Assembly (NCBI GenBank): GCA_946401715.1
Contig: CAMIVF010000005.1
Span: forward strand, 1-35,545
Direction: 5' to 3'
Length of the DNA: 35,545 bases
From: an uncultured Clostridia bacterium
GTDB taxonomy: Bacteria; Bacillota; Clostridia; Lachnospirales; Lachnospiraceae
The notes under the pieces were generated by a model that was not told the origin of the DNA, ran no database searches, and saw only the letters and a list, made by a program, of their open reading frames with translations. Of the stretch, positions 26,168 through 34,510 are shown one piece after another (positions within the stretch are counted from its first letter, which is position 1; each line of letters opens with the position of its first letter). A program made the position numbers and the translations under genes.

Positions 26168-27487
26168 ATGCTGAAGGTAACCAAATTCGGCGGCAGCTCG
26201 CTTGCCAGCGCGGAGCAGATGGCAAAGGTCGGGGAGATCATACGATCCGATCCGGACAGGAGATTTATCATTCCTTCCGCTCCCGGCAAGCGGTATTCTG
26301 ACGACACAAAGGTCACGGATATGCTGTACCGGTGCTATGACAAGGCATCGGAGGGAAAGGACATCAGCGAGGATATCCGCCGGATTGCGTCCCGGTATCA
26401 GGAGATTATAGACGGGCTGGGGCTGAATCTGTCGCTGGACGAAGAGTTCGACGTGATCGAGGACTACTTCCGGAGACGGGCAGGGCGTGATTACGCGGCC
26501 AGCCGCGGAGAGTACCTGAACGGAATCGTCCTGGCAAATTATCTGGGCTGCAGGTTCATAGACGCCAGGGAGGTAATCCTGTTTGATGCGCATGGGAACT
26601 TTGACGCGGCGCTCACCAACGATGTCTGCCGCGAGCGGCTGAGGAACGTCGGCACCGCCGTCATTCCCGGATTCTACGGAGCGATGCCGGACGGAAGTAT
26701 CAAGACCTTCTCCAGAGGCGGTTCCGATATCACGGGATCCATCATTTCCCGCGCCGTGCGGGCCAATGTCTACGAGAACTGGACGGACGTATCGGGCTGC
26801 CTGGCCTGCGATCCGCATATCATCGAAAACCCGGAAGTCATCGAGACGGTGACCTACCGGGAGCTGCGGGAGCTTTCCTACATGGGTGCGTCTGTGCTGC
26901 ATGAGGATGCGATCTTCCCGGTCCGCGCAGAGGGAATCCCGATCAACATCCGCAACACCAACCGGCCGGATGACCATGGTACCCTGATCGTGGAGTCCAC
27001 CGTGCGCAGCCCGCGCCATGTGATCACCGGCATCGCCGGCAGGACGGGCTTCTGCTCGGTTACGATCGACAAAGCGATGATGAACTCCGAGATCGGTTTC
27101 GGCCGCCGCGTGCTCCAGGTTTTTGAGGAAAATGAGATTTCCTTCGAGCATACACCGTCCGGAATTGATACCTTCTCGGTACTGGTGCATCAGGAGGAAT
27201 TTGCCGATAAAGAGCAGGATGTGATTGCCGGGCTACACAGGGCAGTCAATCCGGATAACATCTATCTGGAGTCAGACCTTGCGCTTGTGGCCATCGTGGG
27301 GCGCGGCATGAAGAATGCCCGCGGTACCGCGGGAAGGCTGTGCACGGCGCTCGCCGATGCCGGCATCAACATCAAGATGATCGACCAGGGCTCCAGCGAG
27401 CTGAACATCATCGTCGGCATCGCGAATGAAGATTTCAAACATGCGATCCGCGCGATCTATCATGAGTTCATAGAGAAAGATCAGTGA
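26168..27487 (+). CDS. lysC: Aspartate kinase
   Basis: A 439-residue enzyme phosphorylating L-aspartate, the entry step to lysine, threonine and methionine. The start ATG 26168 is chosen because the protein then begins with the kinase signature LKVTKFGGSSLA. The upstream part of the frame has no similarity, and a GGGGGAGA stretch precedes the ATG. The amino-acid kinase domain spans residues 1 to about 290. Two ACT domains follow (about 300-365 and 375-439, including VAIVGRGMKNARGTAGRL), indicating feedback control by an end-product amino acid. It is the last gene of dapA-dapB-lysC. Confidence 0.95.
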   Translation: MLKVTKFGGSSLASAEQMAKVGEIIRSDPDRRFIIPSAPGKRYSDDTKVTDMLYRCYDKASEGKDISEDIRRIASRYQEIIDGLGLNLSLDEEFDVIEDYFRRRAGRDYAASRGEYLNGIVLANYLGCRFIDAREVILFDAHGNFDAALTNDVCRERLRNVGTAVIPGFYGAMPDGSIKTFSRGGSDITGSIISRAVRANVYENWTDVSGCLACDPHIIENPEVIETVTYRELRELSYMGASVLHEDAIFPVRAEGIPINIRNTNRPDDHGTLIVESTVRSPRHVITGIAGRTGFCSVTIDKAMMNSEIGFGRRVLQVFEENEISFEHTPSGIDTFSVLVHQEEFADKEQDVIAGLHRAVNPDNIYLESDLALVAIVGRGMKNARGTAGRLCTALADAGINIKMIDQGSSELNIIVGIANEDFKHAIRAIYHEFIEKDQ

Positions 27488-27511
27488 GTGTTTCCTGAGA
27501 GCGCTTAACAC

Positions 27512-27554
27512 AACCGGGGAGTCCCCGCCGATTCAGGCAGGGACTCCCCGGTTT
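27512..27554 (+). terminator. Terminator after lysC
   Basis: A perfect 14-bp stem (AACCGGGGAGTCCC 27512-27525 with its complement 27540-27553) with a 14-nt loop and a short TTT. It lies between the converging lysC and M28-type genes. A second, smaller hairpin (GCGGCA/TGCCGC, 27576-27594) may serve the minus strand. Confidence 0.75.
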
Positions 27555-27658
27555 CATACAGGTATGAACTCAGCTGCGGCAATCATCCTGCCGCGGTAAT
27601 GATTCGGTCACAGGAATGGTTCATGCCCGGAAAGCGGAGCAGTGAACCTTCTGCCGGT

Positions 27659-29377
27659 TTACGAAGCCGGATCCATGATCTTTGCCAGCGTCGCCGCGAC
27701 GACGTTCGCTGTGTCTGCGACCAGCTCGGCATCTACAACAGGATAGTCGGAAGGTACGAAATTCACGTCCGATCCGGGCAGGTCAGCGCCTTCTTCTGCG
27801 CTGCCTTCCGGCGTTAATGCATTTTCCGGATCGACAAGCTCGTCAGCTGCGCCGGTCAGATTCGATGCCTCCAGCTCTACGACACCGTCTGCACCTGCAT
27901 CTGCACTCGTCTGATCCGGTGCCTCGGCCAGGCCAAGCGCGATCGTCTCCTCGAAGCTTGCACTGTCAAGGGCGGGCATATACTGGCTCAGGGTGACAGA
28001 ATGAATCGATGCGTTCGCAAAGCTGTTCATGGTTGGCGTGCTGCCCTTCAGATAGCTCCAGGCTTCGGGCATCGGAACCTGAATGGCTTCACTGCCCTCA
28101 TCGGAATCCTCTTCTTCGTCCAGATAATCAGCGGTATCAATCTCAAGCGCACCGTCATCAGACAGCTCACCTGCCTGCGCGGCAGCGATCTGCTCGGCTG
28201 TCCTTTCATCAATGTATCCGTCGGAACTCTGGCCGACTTCCACCCAGGTTCCGTCATCGTCATCATCGTAGTCACTTTCCTCAAGCCGGGCAGTCAGCAG
28301 GTCGTTGTTAAGACCTAGCTGCTGGACCATGTTGCCCAGAGAATTCGGCTCACCTGTCAGCGTCTTCAGGACATAAGGGGTGTCCGAGTCATAGCCGACA
28401 CGCTCAACACTCAGAACACCGGTGATGCGCGAACGGTTCTCATCACTCAGGGAAGCAATGAAATTCTGCGCGCCGTATCCGCCGTCCTCTTCGCCGGAAA
28501 GGAAGAGGAAACAGATATCCGTATCCGTCACAACCTCGGACAGGATCCGCGCCGTCTCCATCAGGGCAGCAGCGCCTGACTTGTCATTGGCGAAAGGATC
28601 GTCCTCGGAAGGGGAACGCTTCGAGTCGAAGTGTGTCACGATCAGCACGATATCCCTCTTCCGGTTGTTCCTGGAATTCGCCCCGCGCTCGGCAAGCACA
28701 TTGACGCCGGGCGCATCCACACCGTCTTCGTTCAGCACACCCTCATGGAATGCCTGCTCCTGAACGGTATAGCCCATAGATCCAAGCCTGGATTCGATAT
28801 AGGCGGCAACCGTCAGTTCACCGTCGGAACCGGTCGGGCTGTCCACCTCACTCATCGAGTCAAGATATTCCTGTATGCGGTCCGGGCTGGCAGCGATCAG
28901 ACGGCCGGGACTCTCAGAGAAAGGTTCCGTCTCAACTTCGTCCGCGTCTCCTTCATCGAGCTGCAGATCGTAGTATTCCTCGTCATCTTCCTCTTCATCC
29001 TCATCGCCGCGGTAGGCGCCGCTTCCGCCGATGCCGGTACCCGGCCTGCCGGTAGAATTCTTTCCTGTCAGGGCGCCGAGACTCGCGATCTTTTCAAGGA
29101 CCTTCGTGTTTCCGGATTCCATGGCATCCTGAAGCGTGTCCATCGGCACGCCGGCGTTGTACTGGACATCGTCACCCGTATCCTCGAAGAGGGATCCGCC
29201 GTCATCCGCGTCGTATCCGCTGTCGACATAGGAACCGTCATCATCAAAATCCGAATAAGAATCATCGTAGTCGATCATATCGTCCGCGGATACCACTGTG
29301 CTGCAGGACAGAAGCGAGACAGCACAGGCCAGCGCGGCCACTGTTTTCCCTATTCGTATCAGTTCTTTTCTCTTCAT
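27659..29377 (-). CDS. Acidic lipoprotein with M28-type peptidase domain
   Basis: A 572-residue exported protein. The ATG at 29377 is preceded by GGGGAGTGG and begins a lipoprotein signal with lipobox LLSC (Cys25). Residues 30-155 are very rich in Asp, Glu, Gly and Tyr and look disordered. From about residue 158 an M28 zinc-peptidase domain is visible: His249-Phe-Asp251 (THFDSK), Asp265 (ANDKSGAAALME) and Glu296-Glu297 (LSGEEDGGYGA). The fourth ligand region reads SVERVGYDSD, and the usual final metal-binding His is not obvious, so activity is uncertain. A long acidic C-terminal stretch follows. It may be a surface aminopeptidase or a degenerate relative. It is monocistronic, divergent from ilvE. 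Confidence 0.82.
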   Translation of the reverse strand: MKRKELIRIGKTVAALACAVSLLSCSTVVSADDMIDYDDSYSDFDDDGSYVDSGYDADDGGSLFEDTGDDVQYNAGVPMDTLQDAMESGNTKVLEKIASLGALTGKNSTGRPGTGIGGSGAYRGDEDEEEDDEEYYDLQLDEGDADEVETEPFSESPGRLIAASPDRIQEYLDSMSEVDSPTGSDGELTVAAYIESRLGSMGYTVQEQAFHEGVLNEDGVDAPGVNVLAERGANSRNNRKRDIVLIVTHFDSKRSPSEDDPFANDKSGAAALMETARILSEVVTDTDICFLFLSGEEDGGYGAQNFIASLSDENRSRITGVLSVERVGYDSDTPYVLKTLTGEPNSLGNMVQQLGLNNDLLTARLEESDYDDDDDGTWVEVGQSSDGYIDERTAEQIAAAQAGELSDDGALEIDTADYLDEEEDSDEGSEAIQVPMPEAWSYLKGSTPTMNSFANASIHSVTLSQYMPALDSASFEETIALGLAEAPDQTSADAGADGVVELEASNLTGAADELVDPENALTPEGSAEEGADLPGSDVNFVPSDYPVVDAELVADTANVVAATLAKIMDPAS

Positions 29378-29448
29378 TTTATTAACCACTCCCCAATATG
29401 TAACATGAAACAGGGCTGCAAAGAGCATACTATTCCTTATACATCTCT

Positions 29449-29477
29449 AATATACGGCAAAGTGCGGAAAAACGCAA
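29449..29477 (-). promoter_or_regulatory. Putative promoter of the M28-type lipoprotein gene
   Basis: On the minus strand: TTGCGT (29472-29477), 17 bp, TATATT (29449-29454). It is moderately close to consensus and about 75 bp before the start codon. Confidence 0.45.
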
Positions 29478-29491
29478 ATGTGCAGGCATTA

Positions 29492-29520
29492 TTGACGTAA
29501 AAAAACCGTGGTGATAAACT
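29492..29520 (+). promoter_or_regulatory. Promoter of ilvE
   Basis: TTGACG (29492-29497), exactly 17 bp, TAAACT (29515-29520), with an extended TGA. The leader is about 40 nt, too short for a T-box or leader-peptide attenuator. Confidence 0.7.
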
Positions 29521-29568
29521 CAGAAATAATGAGCGGATTCATCAGCTTGAGAAAGGCGGGGTTGGATT

Positions 29569-30603
29569 ATGGAAAACAAGAAACAGATTGACTGGTCGTC
29601 ACTTGGCTTTGGTTATATGAAGACAGACTACCGGTTTGTTGCCAACTACAAGGATGGCAGCTGGGACGAAGGAAAGCTGACAGAGGACGAGAATGTTGTT
29701 ATGAATGAATGCGCAGGCGTTCTTCAGTATTCCCAGTCCTGCTTTGAAGGCCTGAAGGCCTATACCACCGAGGACGGCCGTATCGTGACATTCCGTCCGG
29801 ACCTGAACGCGCAGCGCATGAAGGACTCCTGTGAACGGCTGGAGATGCCGGTCTATCCTGTAGACAAGTGGGTTGAGGCAGTTCGTATGACCGTCAAGGC
29901 AGACGCAGCCTGGGTCGCTCCGTACGGGAGCGGTGCTACGCTTTATATCCGTCCTTACATGTTCGGCTGCAACGCGGTCATCGGCGTAAAGCCGGCGGAT
30001 GAGTATCAGTTCCGTATCATCACCATGCCGGTTGGTCCGTACTTCAAGGGTGGCGTGAAACCGATCACGATCCGGATCTCTGACTTCGACCGCGCCGCGC
30101 CGCATGGAACCGGACATATCAAGGCAGGCCTGAACTATGCCATGAGCCTGCATGCCATCATGGATGCCCACAGAAACGGCTTCGATGAGAATCTGTATCT
30201 TGATCCTGCCACCCGCACCAAGATCGAAGAGACGGGCGGGGCGAACGTACTGCTGGTCAAAAAAGACGGCACCATCGTCGTTCCGAAGAGCTCCAGCATT
30301 CTTCCGTCCATCACACGCAGAAGCCTTGTCTACATCGCGAAGGAAATCCTTGGCATGAAGGTGGAGGAGAGAGAAGTCCTGTTTGATGAGGTAAGAAAGG
30401 GCGAGTTTGCAGAGTGCGGCCTGTGCGGCACCGCGGCCGTCATCTCCCCGGTCGGCAGAATCTACGATCACGGAACCTATTATGAGATGCCGGATGGCCT
30501 GAATGACATCGGCCCGGTGATGAAGAAGCTGTACGATACACTGACCGGAATCCAGATGGGACGCCTCGAGGCACCCGAAGGCTGGATCTATGTGATCGAG
30601 TAA
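29569..30603 (+). CDS. ilvE: Branched-chain amino acid aminotransferase
   Basis: A 344-residue fold-type IV PLP enzyme exchanging amino groups between glutamate and the keto acids of leucine, isoleucine and valine. The PLP-binding Lys is K185 (GHIKAGLNYA). The EETGGANVLLV and FAECGLCGTAAVISPV segments match the long (about 340-residue) BCAT form of Firmicutes and eukaryotes rather than the 309-residue E. coli form. An AAAGGCGGGG site precedes the ATG. It is monocistronic and convergent with pncB. Confidence 0.96.
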   Translation: MENKKQIDWSSLGFGYMKTDYRFVANYKDGSWDEGKLTEDENVVMNECAGVLQYSQSCFEGLKAYTTEDGRIVTFRPDLNAQRMKDSCERLEMPVYPVDKWVEAVRMTVKADAAWVAPYGSGATLYIRPYMFGCNAVIGVKPADEYQFRIITMPVGPYFKGGVKPITIRISDFDRAAPHGTGHIKAGLNYAMSLHAIMDAHRNGFDENLYLDPATRTKIEETGGANVLLVKKDGTIVVPKSSSILPSITRRSLVYIAKEILGMKVEEREVLFDEVRKGEFAECGLCGTAAVISPVGRIYDHGTYYEMPDGLNDIGPVMKKLYDTLTGIQMGRLEAPEGWIYVIE

Positions 30604-30608
30604 CGTGC

Positions 30609-30701
30609 ATTCCAGGCTCCTGGCTTTATGAAATGCCTGGAATATACGGGGAGTGCATAACAAATTATAGTCACCGTCAAAAGATTTTGACGGTGACTAT
30701 A
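30609..30701. terminator. Two hairpins between ilvE and pncB, the second probably bidirectional
   Basis: First, ATTCCAGGC (30609-30617) with GCCTGGAAT (30635-30643). Then a perfect 17-bp inverted repeat, TATAGTCACCGTCAAAA (30666-30682) with its complement (30685-30701), closing on a two-base gap. The inner A/T run and AT-rich flanks on both sides suit termination of both converging genes. Confidence 0.78.
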
Positions 30702-30726
30702 TCTTACTCCGGGCAGTTTTCAATTC

Positions 30727-32199
30727 TCACTCCAGGCTGTCTTCGATCTGCCGCATGCCCATTTCCTCCAGCAGATTCGCCTTGATCTGGAACAGGCGGT
30801 CGGACAGGTCGACATACATCTCATGCGGATTGACAAAACGCTTGGTCTCGTCCCACAGGGACTCCTTCTCCTTCGTGCAGATATCCCGGATTTCCATGAC
30901 GGACGGCGAAGTGTAAACACATTCTCCGCCCAGGAAGACCGGCTGCAGGAGCTCGCGCATCTCATAGGTGCCGCCCTTGAGCCTCGTCTTTTTCCAGGTT
31001 TCCCTCGGATCAAACAGGATCAGGTCGTGGGAAGGGTCGTACGTCTCATCTTCCAGGCAGATCAGGTCTGCGCGGATCTTGTGGAACTGGCTGTCGTAGA
31101 TGCGATAGATCTTCTTGCTGCCCGGGTTGGTCACCTTCTCGCTGTTGTCCGAGAGCTTGATCTTCGGGACAAGATTACCATTCTCATCTTCAATCGCGGC
31201 GAGTTTGTAGACACCGCCGAAAGCGGGCGTATCCTTCGAAGTGATCAGGTTAGTTCCGACCCCCCAGGAATTGATCGCAGCTCTCTGCGCCATCAGGGAC
31301 TGGATCAGGAATTCATCCAGATCCGAGCTGGCAGTGATCGTCGCGTTCGGGAAGCCGGCTTCGTCCAGCATGGCCCGTGCTTTCTTTGACATATAGGCGA
31401 GGTCGCCGGAGTCAAGGCGGATTCCGTACTTCTTCAGCTCGATTCCCTGCTCCTGCATATACCGGAACGTCCGGATCGCGTTCGGAACACCCGAGCGGAG
31501 CGTATCGTAGGTATCGACCAGAAGGGTACAGTTGTCCGGGTAGAGCTTCGCGTAGGTGCAGAACGCCTCAAACTCACTCGGGAAACTCATGATCCAGCTG
31601 TGGGCATGCGTGCCCAGCACCGGCACATCGAACAGCTGCCCTGTCAGCACATTGGACGTACCTATACAGCCGCCGATCATTGCAGCCCTCGCGCCGTAGG
31701 TACCCGCGTCCGGTCCCTGCGCCCGGCGCAGACCGAACTCCATGACCGCGCCGCCCTGCGCGGCATAACAGACACGCGCCGCCTTCGTGGCAATCAGGGA
31801 CTGGTGGTTAATGATATTGAGAATCGCAGTCTCCATCAGCTGCGCTTCCATGATCGGCGCGATCACCTTGACAAGCGGCTCCTTGGGAAAGACGACCGTC
31901 CCCTCCGGAATCGCCCAGATATCCCCGGAGAAACGGAAATTCATAAGATATTCCAGAAAGTCCTCGTCAAATGTCCCTGTGGAACGCAGGTAGTCGATGT
32001 CGTCCTGGTCAAAGGTCAGCCTTTTGACATAGTCGATAACCTGGTCCAGTCCGGCGCAGACCGCGTAGCCGCCGCCATCCGGATTGGAACGGTAGAATGC
32101 GTCAAACACGACCTTCGGATTGCGCCCGGTCTTAAAGTAGCCCTGCATCATGGTCAGTTCATAAAAGTCAGTAAGCAAAGTAAGCTTCATTGTACTCAT
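30727..32199 (-). CDS. pncB: Nicotinate phosphoribosyltransferase
   Basis: A 490-residue enzyme joining nicotinate to PRPP in NAD salvage, usually coupled to ATP hydrolysis. The N-terminal LLTDFYELTMMQGYF motif, GLRRAQGPDAG, the DTYDTLRSGVPNAI stretch and RLDSGDLAY around the phosphate-binding site are typical. Length fits the long bacterial type. The ATG at 32199 is preferred: AAGGAGG lies 11 bases upstream, while earlier in-frame ATGs (32221-32223) would fall at or before the transcription start implied by the TATAAT at 32226-32231. It is monocistronic and minus-strand, its upstream region abutting that of the tRNA gene. Confidence 0.95.
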   Translation of the reverse strand: MSTMKLTLLTDFYELTMMQGYFKTGRNPKVVFDAFYRSNPDGGGYAVCAGLDQVIDYVKRLTFDQDDIDYLRSTGTFDEDFLEYLMNFRFSGDIWAIPEGTVVFPKEPLVKVIAPIMEAQLMETAILNIINHQSLIATKAARVCYAAQGGAVMEFGLRRAQGPDAGTYGARAAMIGGCIGTSNVLTGQLFDVPVLGTHAHSWIMSFPSEFEAFCTYAKLYPDNCTLLVDTYDTLRSGVPNAIRTFRYMQEQGIELKKYGIRLDSGDLAYMSKKARAMLDEAGFPNATITASSDLDEFLIQSLMAQRAAINSWGVGTNLITSKDTPAFGGVYKLAAIEDENGNLVPKIKLSDNSEKVTNPGSKKIYRIYDSQFHKIRADLICLEDETYDPSHDLILFDPRETWKKTRLKGGTYEMRELLQPVFLGGECVYTSPSVMEIRDICTKEKESLWDETKRFVNPHEMYVDLSDRLFQIKANLLEEMGMRQIEDSLE

Positions 32200-32225
32200 G
32201 GAATCGGAATCCTCCTTCATCACGC

Positions 32226-32231
32226 ATTATA
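32226..32231 (-). promoter_or_regulatory. -10 element of pncB
   Basis: TATAAT on the minus strand, about 27 bp before the chosen start codon. The -35 is poor (TGGAGT-like at 18 bp). Transcription would start near 32219, giving a short leader that just contains the ribosome-binding site. Confidence 0.45.
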
Positions 32232-32291
32232 GGAGATATGGAAGGAAAACTCCACCCGGAGAGGCAAAAAAACCTTTTTCCAAAAATGTGC

Positions 32292-32320
32292 TTGCATTGA
32301 TGGTGAGATGCGGTTATAAT
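32292..32320 (+). promoter_or_regulatory. Promoter of tRNA-Gln
   Basis: TTGCAT (32292-32297), exactly 17 bp, TATAAT (32315-32320), about 35 bp before the mature tRNA 5' end. Confidence 0.8.
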
Positions 32321-32354
32321 GACTTTCGTCGCGAGAGAGTGACGAACTGAACAA

Positions 32355-32426
32355 AGGGGTATAGCCAAACGGTAAGGCAGCGGACTCTGACTCCGTCATT
32401 TCAAGGTTCGAATCCTTGTACCCCTG
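32355..32426 (+). tRNA. tRNA-Gln (anticodon CTG)
   Basis: A 72-nt cloverleaf: acceptor AGGGGTA (32355-32361) with TACCCCT (32419-32425), discriminator G at 32426; anticodon stem GCGGA/TCCGT with loop CTCTGAC, anticodon CTG at 32387-32389; T arm CAAGG-TTCGAAT-CCTTG. It reads CAG codons. The 3' CCA is not encoded (TCCA follows the discriminator). It has its own promoter and a perfect terminator, so it is a single-gene unit. Confidence 0.95.
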
Positions 32427-32429
32427 TCC

Positions 32430-32469
32430 ATGAAGAAAAGGTACTGCATGTGCAGTACCTTTTCTTCAT
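32430..32469 (+). terminator. Terminator of tRNA-Gln
   Basis: A perfect 19-bp inverted repeat (32430-32448 with 32451-32469) closing on TG. The descending arm contains TTTT followed by CTTC, and the A-rich ascending arm allows function on either strand. The 80 bp that follow, to the regulator's stop, show no gene. Confidence 0.85.
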
Positions 32470-32550
32470 GAATCTTCCGGTATTTCATCCCGGTTTTGCG
32501 GATCGGAAGGTGGTATTTCTTCAGGACTCCTGGATCGGAAGGATCATTCT

Positions 32551-32955
32551 TCAATCCTCTTCCGGCTTGGAAGACGGAATTTTTTCTTTCAGAGAGCGTA
32601 TGAGATTGATCGTCTGGCTTGCATTGATCATATGACGGGACAAAATCTCAAATTCCGTTTCGTCAGCTTCCTGAAAGAGCTTTACGACGTAAGACGGTAC
32701 GGTTTGAAGATCAGAAGAATCAAAATCACGCAGAAGGTAATCGAGACTCACGTTGAAGAGATCACAGATACGGATCAGGCGCCAGTACTTTACGCTCTGC
32801 ACGCCCCGCTCTATCTTCTGGATGGTCTCTTCTGAGCAGCATAAATACTCAGCGAGCTGTTCCTGAGAATAGTCATAGAGCTCCCTGAGCTGCCTGATGT
32901 GTTTACCGCAGACAGCGGTGACTTTCCTTTCTTTTTCGTCCGTTAAGTTACTCAT
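32551..32955 (-). CDS. XRE-family helix-turn-helix regulator
   Basis: A 134-residue DNA-binding protein. The HTH_3 domain spans about residues 14-68 (IRQLRELYDYSQEQLAEYL, then SEETIQKIERG as recognition helix, then ICDLFNVSLDYLL). The C-terminal half is helical, rich in Glu, Ser and Lys, and not recognised; it may mediate dimerisation or sensing. Longer frames upstream (from 33015) have no ribosome-binding site and overlap the promoter. The ATG at 32955 lacks a Shine-Dalgarno but lies 7 bases after TATAAT. Its regulon is unknown; the divergent 177-residue gene is a candidate target. Confidence 0.85.
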   Translation of the reverse strand: MSNLTDEKERKVTAVCGKHIRQLRELYDYSQEQLAEYLCCSEETIQKIERGVQSVKYWRLIRICDLFNVSLDYLLRDFDSSDLQTVPSYVVKLFQEADETEFEILSRHMINASQTINLIRSLKEKIPSSKPEED

Positions 32956-32962
32956 ACACAGA

Positions 32963-32968
32963 ATTATA
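32963..32968 (-). promoter_or_regulatory. -10 element adjoining the XRE regulator start
   Basis: TATAAT on the minus strand ends 7 bases before the ATG. The predicted transcription start therefore falls on or next to the A of the ATG, consistent with a leaderless mRNA. The -35 is weak (TGTTCA at 17 bp). Confidence 0.5.
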
Positions 32969-33000
32969 AAAGAAAGGCAGGACATTGAACACGAACCGAC

Positions 33001-33030
33001 GGGACGTGTTTGCACGGCCCAATGGGACGT
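33001..33030. repeat. Two GGGACGT direct repeats in a divergent intergenic region
   Basis: GGGACGT occurs at 33001-33007 and 33024-33030, 23 bp apart (about two helical turns), between the XRE regulator and the divergent 177-residue gene. It could be an operator pair. The rest of the 230-bp region shows only an AT-rich possible -10 near 33096-33102. Confidence 0.35.
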
Positions 33031-33185
33031 ATGATGACTTGTTCGTCTGCTATTCAGTGCCCGGCTGCAGTTTTCCTTCCATTCTGTTTGTGATAAGATA
33101 ATATGATGTAAGGGCAGAAGCCCTGCGTCCGGACATCATAATAGAATGCAGTCTTATACATACCTGAAAGGATCGTAGTGACATC

Positions 33186-33719
33186 ATGAGTGGAATTGAC
33201 TGGAAGAGGTATGCGCAGCTTTGCGACGATCTGAATGCATCAGCAGTGGAACGGTTCACGGAAGCTCTGCGTAAGTCGGCAGGAGTGGCAACGCGTCAGT
33301 CCATTCCGGTATATACGGGAGCGATGAAGGCAAGCCTGGTCACCATGCTGCGGCAGATGACAGACATTCTGAAACAGATGAGTGAGTCGGAGCTGAGGGA
33401 GGAGGACCGGGAAAAGATCCGCTGGAACAGGGTAAAGGGGCAGATGCGGGAAGTCTGGTTCGGAAGGCTGTGCGGAATTGAAAACTTTCCGCTTGTCACA
33501 GATTACATGAATACACGGATTCAGAACAGACCGTCAGACATGGAGAGCCTGTACCGCTGGGCGAATTCTCTTCGGGGAAATGAAAAAGAGATTGCCCGGA
33601 TCGCACGCCGGATCCGTGAGGAGACAGCGCTGTTCGAAAGAGAAGATGTGCCGGGAATCATGGAAATAGCCCGGCTGGGGGTGCGCGCGCCGCGCCCGCT
33701 GCGGCTGACACCTCAGTGA
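33186..33719 (+). CDS. Uncharacterised protein
   Basis: A 177-residue soluble protein without signal peptide or membrane helix. It is predominantly helical and rich in Arg, Glu and Met, with a basic Pro/Arg tail (VRAPRPLRLTPQ). Only one Cys pair is seen (Cys13, and Cys in GRLCGIENF). I do not recognise a family. A GAAAGGA site lies 11 bases before the ATG. The thioesterase gene starts 29 bp downstream on the same strand, so they may be co-transcribed. Codon use and GC content resemble the neighbours, so there is no sign of recent transfer. Confidence 0.7.
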   Translation: MSGIDWKRYAQLCDDLNASAVERFTEALRKSAGVATRQSIPVYTGAMKASLVTMLRQMTDILKQMSESELREEDREKIRWNRVKGQMREVWFGRLCGIENFPLVTDYMNTRIQNRPSDMESLYRWANSLRGNEKEIARIARRIREETALFEREDVPGIMEIARLGVRAPRPLRLTPQ

Positions 33720-33748
33720 AAGAACCGTCAGAGGAGAGAGAGCAATAC

Positions 33749-34471
33749 ATGGGAGAATACACATTTCCATCCAGGATCCGTTACTCAGAGTGCGGTGAAG
33801 ACTGCCGGCTGAACCTGGTGGGAGCGGTGAACTACTTTCAGGACGCCGCAACCTTTCAGGGAGAGGATCTGGGAATCGGGATTCCCTGGATGAAGGAACG
33901 CCATCTGGCCTGGATCCTGGTCTTCTGGCAGATCATCACAGACCATATGCCCAGGCTCGGAGAGCAGGTGACGGTCCGGACCTGGCCTTACAGCTTCAAC
34001 AGTTTCTACGGCCTTCGAAATCTTGTCCTTGAGGATGAGAAAGGAAGAAAAGCGGTCTGGGCCAACAGTGTATGGGTTCTGATGGATTCACAGACTCAGC
34101 GTCCTGTCAAGGTACCGGAAGAGATGATCAGGCTGTATGGACTGGCAGAAAAGCTGGAGATGGATTACGCTCCCCGGCGCATTCGAATTCCTGAGGGAGG
34201 ACGGCAGATGGAGCCCTTCACGATCCACAGAGGGCATCTGGATTCCAATCATCACGTCAACAACGGCCAGTATATTCAGATGGCGCAGGATTATCTGCCC
34301 GGAGACTTCCGGATCCGTGAGACAAGAGTCGAATACAAAGAGCAGACATTCCTGGGAGATGTCATCACACCGCTGGTAGTAAAAACGCAGGACACGGTCA
34401 CCGTCAGCCTGCAGAAGGAAACCGGCAAGGCCTGTGCCGTGGTTCAGTTTTCACGCGCACGGCAGCAGTGA
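33749..34471 (+). CDS. Acyl-ACP thioesterase
   Basis: A 240-residue double hotdog-fold enzyme of the bacterial FatA/FatB-like family, releasing fatty acids from acyl carrier protein. The first hotdog domain begins at YSECGEDCRLNLVGAVNYFQ. The second contains HLDSNHHVNNGQYIQMA, where the Asn and His of the D-x-N-x-H-V-N-N motif match the catalytic residues of plant thioesterases. The ATG at 33749 is preferred over an upstream GTG at 33716 because GAGGAGAGAG lies before it. Full length for the bacterial family. Confidence 0.9.
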   Translation: MGEYTFPSRIRYSECGEDCRLNLVGAVNYFQDAATFQGEDLGIGIPWMKERHLAWILVFWQIITDHMPRLGEQVTVRTWPYSFNSFYGLRNLVLEDEKGRKAVWANSVWVLMDSQTQRPVKVPEEMIRLYGLAEKLEMDYAPRRIRIPEGGRQMEPFTIHRGHLDSNHHVNNGQYIQMAQDYLPGDFRIRETRVEYKEQTFLGDVITPLVVKTQDTVTVSLQKETGKACAVVQFSRARQQ

Positions 34472-34510
34472 GAACGAAGGCAGGCAAAGCCTTTCCAGAG
34501 AAGCAAAGCA

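Noticed and set aside
25805-27190. A 461-codon open frame on the minus strand across dapB and lysC
   Set aside because: It is antisense to two conserved enzymes and has no start signal or family motif.
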